42,727 nt of DNA from Saccoglossus kowalevskii (Eukaryota; Hemichordata; Enteropneusta; Harrimaniidae). The notes under the pieces were generated by a model. That model saw only the letters and a program-made list of their open reading frames with translations. It was not told where the DNA came from and searched no databases. The translations under genes were made by a program, and so were the position numbers. How positions within the stretch are numbered: position 1 is the stretch's first letter; each line of letters opens with the position of its first letter. Below, piece after piece: positions 33,492 to 42,727 of the stretch. The stretch spans positions 901,435-944,161 of the forward strand of contig NW_003138320.1 of assembly GCF_000003605.2 (NCBI RefSeq), written 5' to 3'.

Positions 33492-33882
33492 AAAAGTTTG
33501 ATAGTAGACTTCGTTTACTCTATGATTATTTTCTAGCGTCACAGCTAAAGGTCAGTGTAATATCACGTGACAATTGATTAAAGTTTACCAAGTCATTCTG
33601 TTGGTACATATATCACTATACCGATACGTGTATATATTGTTTAAACAGTGCCTATTGTTGCGTTACAATTGGTCGGTAGTATGGACCCAGTGCGTTACGT
33701 GCACCTGTGACGCGTTAAACCGAAAAATACGTATGAACACAAATTCTATTAATTGGGAGAGCTGGTAACGGGGACGAGTTCTTCTTGTCATTTATTATAT
33801 TATATATCAGCATAATATATTTATCGTTTTCCCTTTTGTTTTCGTTATTATTACATGTCACGAATATGACATAAAATGTCAC

Positions 33883-34018
33883 TTAAAGCGGGAATTGAGT
33901 CCCAATCGACGATAACACACGCTAAAACGCAAAGGCTCATGAGTAGACACTTGTTTGTAAACAATGACACGCTATGACAATCTGGCGCATGCGCAAGTGA
34001 CGACTCCCCCCGCTTTAA
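33883..34018 (+). mobile_element. MITE family C, copy 2, between the duplicated units
   Basis: TTAAAGCGGG at the left and GCTTTAA preceded by CCCCCC at the right. The interior matches 31530-31691 but lacks about 24 nt of the left arm. It sits close to the junction of the two duplicated units. No coding. Confidence 0.75.
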
Positions 34019-35212
34019 ATATGATTTCCGAACGATAATACAACATATGTAACACATTGTTTACGCAACGTTGTTCAAAATACCATATTGTGTCACGTGT
34101 GAGAATTTGTACAATCTATTATGCAATATGCAATTCTCTTTTTCTACATGAAAAACAATCCCACATGAAACTTCGCTGGGTGAATTTCTGAAGAATTTCT
34201 GAAGTAGTCATGTGCACTTCGACCAACCTTTCGGTTTGTTCACAGTATTTAGTAATACAACTTTCCAGGTCAATGAAGGTTTAAACATTTGAACTCTTAT
34301 GTAACTGGGAGGTTTTGCCAATATTTTATTCACATTTCCCAAATTATTTTACGATATCGGACACCTTCCAAACTTTTTACTGAAAGTCACGTTGATTATA
34401 TGTCAATTTTGCCATCGGAATTAACACCGAACTGAAAACAACAATATCAGTGACGAAATCGATAGTAATACACTCGAATTTGATATTTCAGCCATGTTAG
34501 ATTTCGTTTAGAACATGGAATTGTGACCATGTAAAATCGCCTTTCATGTCCTAATCTTCACAAAGATTATCACGCATCGTATCGTTGGGGGGGGGTATCC
34601 GAAAGCAAGGGTTAAGACTAATTAGTGCACGAGTAATGATGTTTGCCGCATGATAATGTGATACAACTTGAATTACAATTGTTTTTGGTGGATAAAATAT
34701 AATACTCACTGGAAAATAATCAATTTCAAAGTATCGGACCAAGGTGGCATTTTCCCAATATGATTAATATTATCCTCATTTTCAGAATTTGTAATATCGC
34801 ACTTTTATAAGATGAGTTTCGGGCTCCTGTGCTGTTCAGCTACTTCAAGCGATAATGGTCGAATCGACGTATTTTGGTCAGAAGAAATGGGCAGTATTAG
34901 GCAGATATTTTACTACACCAGTTTCAGTTTATTCAATGTATTCAACTTGTGAAAAACTGAAGCAAACGAACTCACAGGCGACATGACTGGTTGTAAAATC
35001 GACCCTTTTCTGTCACAAACGCGCTCGGTAACTGAGCAGCCAGAGAACATGCCACGGCGCACGAAACTCGACTATTAGGATACAGTCCAATGAACATGAT
35101 TGAGTCTGAAAACTTAATATCTTTGAAATTATTTTAATTATTAATCCGGTTCGTCATTATTATGCATTGATTCAATAGTTGCTGTCATCTACGTAGACCT
35201 CATGACGTCATA

Positions 35213-38200
35213 CTATTGCGCTGTCCATCCGCCATCCATCGTCACTGTGGAACCAGTCATCTGATTGGCGGCTTCAGAGCAAAGGAAATTCACAACATCG
35301 CCAATCTGCGAGGAGAAAATTGCAACGTGTCTTGAGCACTTCATATTAGTCGCTAATCAACTCGCCAATTTCAATCGCCGAAATACGCACCAAAACAACC
35401 GTAAAACCCGGCAAAAGCACAGTCGAGTGCAACTCTGATTACGTAATATTATAGGACACACTATCAAAAGAAAATATCTATACGATCCTTGTATATTTAT
35501 TTAACCTAGTCTTATAATAGAAACACTCATAGAAAAAGATGTATTTTCATGAATCTATGCCACTGTGTACGACAGTGTTCATTTGGTTTCGGGAATGTGC
35601 GACTCGTAGTAACAAATACGAGTGAATAATATCAGCTGAATACTAGTAACAAATTCGATCCGTAATTACGTCACAAGCGTTTTCTACTTACATGTTCTTT
35701 TTGGACGTCTTGTCCAGATGGCTGTTTTTCACCAGCAAATTTTCGCTGTGAAAATTACATATCAGAGATTAATAATGTGTTGTGTATTTCATGCATTGTC
35801 CTATATTATGAGCATTGTTTGTCCGCTTGTAGATTAGTAGTAATTCCGTTGTATAACTTACTAGTATGTGTAGCTGTAGTTGAAAACGAGAGTGTAGACA
35901 AAACCAATGACTCACTACATGACTCTAGTTACGAATTACGCGGTATTTGTTGTAATGATGTACAGGTATTGACATTTGTTATCCTGCTCCGTAATCTACA
36001 GAGGCTGTAGAAGTCTAGAATACCCTACCTGAATCCCTTGGCACCTTTAAAATATTCAAATTATGCTCTTGGCAATTTCAATCAGTCTAAGGGATTTAAA
36101 CTTGAAATTGAAATAATAATGTTGGGAGTTCAAGTCTTGTGTACAAGAAAAGTCCGAAACTACTTTTATAGTACGAGAGCGTATACACTACAGGGTAAAA
36201 TGTGGTTTGTGGTTGTGTTCTTCATCACACTGTACTGGGCACTGAAGTCATGCTCAGACGCTCGCGCCAACAAGTGGGAGCAAACCGCGTTACCGTAAGA
36301 GCCGTTACGCCACGGGCCTCTTTTTGTATATTTACCAAATACTCGTTTGCAGAATTAATAGTTCACACCAGCGAGTCAGATCGCATGCGCAGTACTGCAG
36401 TTCAAATATCAACAAACACGCAATATCGGACAGATGTTAACTTTCCCAATCAGAAATATGTAGTAGATACAAAAATATGCGTCTTATTTTTATTATTTTT
36501 TTTAATCAAATTTACATATTTATAATATAATTTACCGTTGCTTCCTCTACAGATACGCCAGTATTTTCTGCTATTGTTTTGACCTGTTTCCAAAATACTG
36601 AAAAAAAATCAAACCAGTATTCACGGTGCGGGTAAAAGATTGGTAGTATAATAGAAATATATGTCGAACTGTAAAACATAGTAAATGTCATAACATACAT
36701 TCTGTTGCCACCCATCCTGGACAGATCGCGTTGCATGTGACCCCAGTACCAGCGGTTTCTAACGCCACCACCTAGAGCAACATGAACTCAAACATACTTT
36801 ATTAAATAATGCAAACAGTGCAAATGCGCGTGCTCCCTAAACTAATTGTTGTACGTATCAATAATTCATAACGCATGCGCATTTGCGTATATCATTAAAC
36901 CGCAAAATCAGCATGCTAGTTTACGACAATCTACGTGCCAGTGAGTAAAAAAAAAAGCAAAAAACAATAAAAACTGTGATTGCGTAGGTTTCTCCATTCA
37001 AAGGTATCGTTCGACGGTATTATGTACATGAAAATGTCCGTCGAACAGCCATGCCAGTCACGGAGTGTGAGTCTGCTTAAATTAAATAAATATAATTTAC
37101 CACAGTGAACGATTTTGCACGGAATGACGAAGAAGAATGACACTGTATATTAAGCCATTTTATATGTCGCATTTCTAATGGTGATGACCGTTGACATTGA
37201 CTGTCCCCAACAATACAGAATAAACTCACCTTTGTTAATCCAAGCACTCCGTGTTTAGCCGAGACATATGCTGATTTTTCTTTAGAAGCGACTAGGCCAT
37301 GAACCGATGATATATTTATTACTCTGCCCCACCCTAGTAAAATGAAACAATATTGTAAATTTCATATCTCCACTTTACGAATATTACAACCCTATTATAA
37401 TTCAGTCAATATTTAATAACACATTAACTTAATTCTCAGAGGGAGGGAAATAGTTAAACAATATAAAACAAAAATTAGAAAAAAAAAGTGAAAAACAAAC
37501 GAAAAAAAAATAAAAATAAAGAGAAACAAACTTGACTGAAGGAAACAAAACTACAAGAGGTTTGGCTGTCTTTTTCCCATGCGCTTACAGAGCTACTGTG
37601 CTGCATGGGAAAATAATGTGTTAGGATTAAGAAGAACTCCACTGGACACTGAATATGCCTTTTGTGCTCCTGTAACATGTGTTAACCCTGTTTTTAAAAC
37701 TTTAAATAGAATTTACCGCATAATACATTAACTGTGAAAGCATCATTAGGTAAGTCGTTGCTGGAGTTTTGGATCGGATTATGAAATTTGAATAACTGTT
37801 GACTGATTGTGACGGATATAGCCAGTTTTAACAAAAGTCCGATTTCTAAAACAGTGTGAATATGCATAATTATAGAAAGGTCAATGGGTTATGTGATACC
37901 ACGTGTTTAGTTCATAATATGGAGAGAAAAAAGAAATTAGTCAACTAGTATGATTTTGTTTCTATCATGATGAGACTCATTATTTTATTGAAGATACTGC
38001 TGGCGTCACGTAGTGGTAGAGAACTTGAACTTCAGACTCGATTCTTAGCAAATAGTACATTTAAAATTTAGTAAATTATAAAATCGTTGGCCGCGGTAAA
38101 ATACATAATGAGCCATTTCCAGACGACAAATGCGAAAGTAAATCGTTACTAAGTGAAAAAAACACAAATATGCACATGCCTGTATGCATTGTATATGTAA

Positions 38201-38949
38201 GATAAAAGTGCTTCAATGTTAGTGAATTAAGGTTACGTGTTACTTTACGTCATCAGAACACGTGACCACGATATTGTTTAACTCACCCTTTTGAAGCATC
38301 CCTGGTAGGAGGTGTTTGGTCAAAATAAACGGTGTCGTCAACATAATATGAATCATGTCATTCCATTTATCGAGGGAAAACTCTTGAACGGGAGAAACGT
38401 ACTGAAAACCTATAAAAATTATGAGAATTAATCTTAGTCATGTGATCAAACTTTGGCCCAAACACTAATTAGACACAAGACATGGCGGAATCCGAGCCCC
38501 ACGTGTATTACGCATTCATGTAATGACTGGTTGGAGGGGGGGTGTCTGAGTGACACCGATTTCCGTTTCTCAAGCATTATGTAGCTTGCCACAAATTGCG
38601 TATACGCGAATTATACATCTAATGTCAAATGCGTTATTTGTTTACACGGAATTCGCCTGAAGACTGTCTTGCACTCACCGGCGTTGTTGACAAGTATGTC
38701 CACTCCCGATTTCGTGACTTTCTTAATATCTTCACACATATTTAGTACATCATCCTCATTTGTAAGGTCGGCGCCAAGGTAGTGCGCCCTCACGTCGTAT
38801 TTATTTTCAAACTCATGTTTTAGTTTGGCAATGTGGCTTTCCTCAGCAAATCCATTAAAAAGTATGGCACACCCGTTTCTGGCAAGGGAGCGAGCGATAG
38901 CCAGTCCAATACCAGACGTGGAACCAGTCACCAGGGCGTAGCGTGACAT
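35213..38949 (-). CDS. 3-hydroxybutyrate dehydrogenase-like SDR, paralogue 2 (7 exons, complete)
   Basis: Minus-strand exons: 38949-38679, 38409-38287, 37333-37230, 36771-36699, 36597-36536, 35745-35692 and 35305-35213. Lengths are the same as in paralogue 1, giving 259 aa with no stop or frameshift. [12 protein letters not shown], Ser141 (SSVHG), YVSAK, Q93, H143, K151, W186, Q195 and W256 are all kept, as is Met113 at the usual Asn site. By my count about 21 residues differ from paralogue 1. Ten of these fall in the 39 residues of exons 5 and 6 (for example [18 protein letters not shown] here). An upstream in-frame Met at 38994 would add 15 residues, but paralogue 1 has no equivalent, so 38949 is preferred. 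The donor of exon 4 is GTATGT instead of GTAAGT. Regulation is likely shared with paralogue 1, given the conserved upstream block. Confidence 0.9.
37572..37613. repeat. 11-bp hairpin in intron 2 of SDR paralogue 2
   Basis: TTTTCCCATGC (37572-37582) pairs with GCATGGGAAAA (37603-37613), with an inner ACAG/CTGT pair. It sits inside roughly 280 bp (about 37380-37680), including an A-rich tract at 37470-37520, that unit 1 lacks. This may be a separate insertion. Confidence 0.5.
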
Positions 38950-39171
38950 GAGTACCTTCGCTCTATATGGTTGGGAATAATAATATGTACACAATGCAGC
39001 CTAATGTGAACAATTATACGTTCTTCGGTATTTTGCCTTAGATTGGAAAATGTACATATTATAATAACCGATAAAAAGATACTAAATCGTAAAGTTTTAA
39101 AATTTTTAGGGCGTTTATATTTATTTTCCAAAATTATCGTGTTACAACCCATTTGCGCCAGTAGTTTCTCC

Positions 39172-39465
39172 AGACCCGTACCTTGCTCCGGAAACCTCGG
39201 GGGCGGACATCCGGGCATTTTCTACCGCCTGGCAACCCTGGTTGAGAGTCCCCTGAACAGTGTAACAAGATTAGCCCTACGTGTGTAACATATATGAATT
39301 TGGTTGTTCAGGATTACTTCAAAGTTGAGTTTGTGTTGTTTTCTCGAGTTTTCACCGGCTCCACCGGCGTTCCACAGCAGCGCGCACAAAGCCCATAGAA
39401 ATACGTGGTACAGTGGTGCGCGTCTTAGCAACGTAGAACGTCCGTGACGTAGCTCCGCCCCGAAG
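39172..39465 (+). repeat. Dispersed repeat G, copy 2, upstream of SDR paralogue 2
   Basis: Between CCATTTGCGCCAGTA and GGCAAAAGTATCACAC, both present in unit 1 (around 32609 and 32656), unit 2 carries about 270 extra bp. The first part, 39180-39295, shares GGACATCCGGGCATTTTCT, CCGCC-GGCAACC and GTAACAAGATTA-CCCTAC with the minus strand of 28470-28670. The remaining part (39300-39465) has no match here. It lies a few hundred bases upstream of the paralogue 2 start and could alter its promoter or UTR. Confidence 0.6.
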
Positions 39466-39999
39466 GATACTGTTGGCAAAAGTATCACACAAGTACCACT
39501 CAATTACCGATACATAAAATTATCCCGATCAATGTTAAAACATATTTGAAATCGAGACTAATTACAATATAATATACATCGATCAAAGTATACACACAAG
39601 ACAGAATGATGAATAATCTAGTTCTCTTCCACATACTAGTACGAGTAATTTCCGTGATTCGCGCCCTCTATCGACGAGACGTTCATGTGACGTAGAATGG
39701 CGTAGTTGTATGAAAACAACGTTGTTCATAGGGACAACTGTGTTTGGTTGTGAGATTGTTTTTTATTTAGAAAATAGAAATATAGATCAGAGACGGTTTC
39801 GGATCAAAACAACATAGACGCAGTGAATGGCTTTGCTTTCAACAGTTACGTCACGTAGTAGTTCGTCGCTAGAATGAGACATGAAGAAAAATTCATGGCG
39901 CAAGCTGAAATTGATCGATGGTAAAAATCACGATGCAATCCATCATTTTCTATAAGTATATTTTTCTAATGGAACACAAAACTATGCTGAGCACTCTTA

Positions 40000-40240
40000 A
40001 TTAGCCAGAGCTGAGTCATGAATCACTTAGCATACAGGCTCGGTGTACAATTGATTATAGTTTTTGGGCTCTCTTTGGTAAAATGTCACGAATTCAGTGC
40101 TATGCCAAGCACGATCTCAACTCCACCCGGAGCCCACATCCGCCCATTATGTTGAGCACTACTTCGAGATAGGGATGACCAGCATTTACAAAACAACTTT
40201 TAACAATATAGCAGTGGTACTCACCTACCTGTAGTTTGAA
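40000..40240. promoter_or_regulatory. Conserved non-coding block upstream of SDR paralogue 2 (partner of 33205-33440)
   Basis: About 95% identical to the corresponding part of unit 1 over some 235 bp, comparable to the coding exons. It begins near GAGCTGAGTCATGAATCACT, which holds an AP-1-like TGAGTCA, and ends at the donor-like sequence described for unit 1. Function is inferred only from conservation. Confidence 0.45.
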
Positions 40241-40499
40241 AAAAAAACTGCAATTGACAAAGAGTTAATATTTGATTTTCAAGGTCAGTACAATATTACG
40301 TGCTAAAGTTTACCAAGTCATTCTGCTTATGCATATATCACAAATTACATCGATATATATTGTTTAAACAGTGTCTATTGCAGCGTTACAGTCGGTCGGT
40401 AGTATGGACCCAAACCTCAGTGTGTCACGTACACCTGTGACGTGTTAAACCGAAGAATACGTATGAACACACATTCTATTCATTTGGATCATTTTTTAT

Positions 40500-41075
40500 A
40501 AATATTTAGTGCATGCGTCACGTGCTCGCGCATGCGCAGTGTACCACTTTTCACTGACTTTTGTTAAAAATGTAAAATATTGGGACAAATTTATTTCTTC
40601 AGCGGAAATAAACAGCAGACTAACATGATTGTATTTACCAATTCAACATTGCTTTATATTAAATAACGGAGTTTTGTTAACAACTCCTCTGGTCAATATA
40701 TAAAAAATAGTTTCGAATCTTTTGATGTCAGATGTATTTTCAATGTTAATCTCTTATCTTATTTATGTTGGTATTGTTATTAATTATAGACCGTCCACAT
40801 AGATTATTGATCAATATACACACGATTAAACAGTTTTTAATATACACGTCTCATTTTTGTTGTAAGCGTCTAGGGCCACTTCCGGTGAGGTGCACCAAAT
40901 AAAAAAAAACAAAGTATTTTTCGAATTATTCTGATGAGGGCGCCAACAACTCCCACAGTTCATTTACCAAAATGGCGTCCAGATGAATAATCTCTATCCC
41001 TTCTTATTGATATGACGTGAGTTATTGACGCATTAGGCTTCAATTATCAAATTACCGTGGTCGTATTTATTTCAG
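40500..41075. other. Intergenic, right of the SDR duplication
   Basis: Similarity between the two units ends near 40480. AT-rich sequence follows, with no gene recognised. Confidence 0.4.
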
Positions 41076-41165
41076 AATGCAAGAATAATAACAGGAGCAA
41101 TGTCAAATGAACGACTGAGACTCAAGGATAGAATTTTGGATCGGATAGCCAAGGCTATCAAGGAG
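41076..41165 (+). CDS. Candidate coding exon of an unidentified gene (partial)
   Basis: A good acceptor (TTTATTTCAG) ends at 41075 and a good donor (GTATGT) starts at 41166. The frame between is open. If translation starts at the ATG at 41100 the exon gives MSNERLRLKDRILDRIAKAI then KE, 22 codons, ending in phase 0. The same frame is open back to the acceptor (NARIITGA...), so it may also be internal. The peptide is a charged amphipathic helix. Further exons would lie to the right of the window. I recognise no family. Confidence 0.35.
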
Positions 41166-42091
41166 GTATGTTTATTATTCGGGTTTCTGTCGCTGTGACC
41201 GCGACCGGATATCCAGTCTTTGTTGTTTCTTCAGAATACGCCTCTGATTTATATCCTGTCACTCGATGTCTTGTTTTCAGTATATGGTGATCTAGACTAC
41301 TAGTATGTGCCTTAAAAATATCGCTGTATCGAAAAATGTTATGATTTAAGATGCGGTAGCGCCTTATTCTGTATGACTCACAAGTGTTCATTTGGTTAGG
41401 TCATCTTATTAACAAATATGCCCGCATATTATTTGTATTGTAACAAATAATGCGAAAAAATGACCTGTCTCCTGGGTTTAGTATTGAATAATTGTTATTG
41501 TTTTGGACAAATTATCCTTGAATCATGTGACCACCCTTTGTTATGTGTGTTCATACCTTTCACGCATTACATAGGGGTTCCCATTTGATTTGAAAACTGT
41601 AATTGTAGTGAATGAAGAAAAAAAAGTTACTTGAGAAATGTGTGAAAAAAATATTTGCAAAATCAACCAAAATGTTTCTGTCCCTAGATTTTGAATGGAT
41701 AACTCCCTTGATCAGACATGTACATAGTTGTGTAATACATGAGCGTATACAGTGTACAGTGATCCTCTTTTCATCTCCTTGTTTTAACGACTAGGCTTGC
41801 CAGTGAACACAATAACTCATAAGGCACTCCAGTATTGCCTAGCTACAATTTACAAAACATTTTTATTCTACTACCCGGTAATTAAATCTAGACACAAGTA
41901 ACATTTCGTTTAATGAGTGGAAGATTGCATACTAGTACATTAGATGTTTAGAGTACTGCAGTCAGCACTTTACTGTAAGCATTCATTTGGTTCAAACCCC
42001 GATTGTGTTATTCTATTAATTTTTCCCAATTTATCAAGTTACAATCACTCTGATTTATCTTAGATTGCAGTTATGTAATGATTTATTTGTT
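41166..42091. other. Non-coding, possibly intron
   Basis: No further exon recognised. The sequence is AT-rich. If 41076-41165 is real, this is the start of its downstream intron. Confidence 0.35.
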
Positions 42092-42727
42092 GACTCCCGT
42101 GTGCGAAGCACAAAAGGGAGTCTTTGCAGTTACCCTGTCTGTATGTCTGTATGTATGTATGTATGTATGTCACTTTTTTTGTTCCACCGTTATCTCAAGA
42201 ACCACTAATCAAATTTTGGTGAAACTTGGTAAATAGATACTCTGGGATAATGCGCAGAGTTGATTAGGTTTTGGTAAAAATGTATGAATATTAATTACCT
42301 AATTTGCATGATAATTAGCTGATTTTTAGCTGTTTCAAGACTGTTCCACTGATATCTGAAGAACCATTAATTGGATTTTGATGAAATTTGGCACATGGAT
42401 GCTCTGAACTAGTGCGCAGATTTGATTAGTTTTGGGTAAAAATCTATGAATATTAATTATCTAATTTGCATGATAATTAACTGATTTTAAGCTGTTCTAT
42501 GACAGTTCCACTGATTTTTGAAGAACCACTCATTGGATTTCAATGAAACTTGGCACATGGATGCTCTGAACTAATGCGCAGATTTGATTAGTTTTGGGTA
42601 AAAATCTGTTAATATTATTAATTACCTAATTTACATAATGATTAATCAATTTTCGGTTTTTCCAGTGATATCTCAAGTACTAATCATAACATTTCAATAA
42701 AACTTGGTACATAGGTGTCATATGACA
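42092..42727 (+). repeat. Hairpin-headed dispersed repeat R1, copy 2 (runs off the window)
   Basis: Opens with GACTCCCGTGTGCGAAGCAC then AAAAGGGAGTC, where GACTCCC pairs perfectly with GGGAGTC and GTG with CAC. CTTTGCAGTTACCCTGTCTG and a TATG microsatellite (about 42138-42170) follow. Then come about four units of roughly 155-163 bp, with ATGAAACTTGGCACATGGAT-like, GATTTGATTAGTTTTGGGTA and TTAATTACCTAATTT blocks. The unit landmarks lie near 42215, 42377, 42540 and 42696. It matches 11251-12450. Confidence 0.85.

Noticed and set aside
36038-36525. Open frames of 86 and 107 codons on the plus strand
   Set aside because: They fall in an intron of SDR paralogue 2, overlap each other in different frames and show no domain.
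35213-38949. Paralogue 2 as a pseudogene
   Set aside because: All seven exons keep frame, splice sites and catalytic residues; the altered donor GTATGT is still canonical GT.
38950-38994. 15-residue N-terminal extension of SDR paralogue 2 from an upstream Met
   Set aside because: Paralogue 1 has no matching upstream start, and the extension precedes a normal SDR N-terminus beginning at MSRYALVTG.

Overview
The window is animal nuclear DNA. Its genes are split by GT-AG introns of about 100 to 2,000 bases, it is AT-rich, and it carries many small inverted-repeat elements, minisatellites and a decayed retroelement. The protein set (an SLC25A34/35 carrier, a collagen-stalk lectin-like protein with a fibrinogen-type subdomain, and 3-hydroxybutyrate-dehydrogenase-like SDR enzymes of bacterial type) suits a marine invertebrate such as a hemichordate, amphioxus, echinoderm or lophotrochozoan. 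I cannot fix the species from sequence alone.

Layout. 71-309 (-) looks like the first coding exon of a gene that leaves the left edge. 2306-3508 is a DNA transposon with 35-36 bp terminal inverted repeats (TIRs) and a TTA target duplication, PIF/Harbinger-like. 4566-7379 (+) is a complete three-exon mitochondrial carrier (SLC25A35-like, 303 aa). 7591-14280 is repeat-rich: a 0.4 kb palindromic element, a 26-bp tandem repeat, a pair of perfect RFX X-box palindromes, a MITE, and about 2.1 kb of degenerate ~21-bp minisatellite broken by two other dispersed repeats. 14550-17270 (+) is a relic of a gag-pol retroelement with many stops. 17300-21848 has no gene I can support.

21849-27182 (+) is a complete eight-exon gene for a secreted 428-aa protein: signal peptide, short Gly-X-Y collagen stalk, fibrinogen/intelectin-like subdomain. 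From 28.3 to 40.5 kb lies a tandem direct duplication of about 6.5 kb. Each unit carries an intact seven-exon SDR gene on the minus strand, 259 aa each, with identical exon lengths and about 92% protein identity. The two proteins differ most in exons 5 and 6, which encode the substrate lid. Insertions present in only one unit (a MITE, hairpins, a dispersed repeat) mark events after the duplication. A block of about 240 bp upstream of each gene is about as conserved as the coding exons. Near the right edge are a small candidate coding exon (41076-41165, +) and a second copy of the hairpin-headed dispersed repeat seen at 11.25 kb.

The carrier and the SDR enzymes could both bear on organic and keto acid metabolism, but nothing in the sequence links the genes as a pathway. 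All exon joins are read by eye from splice consensus, frame and, for the SDR genes, agreement between the two copies. No transcript evidence was available.
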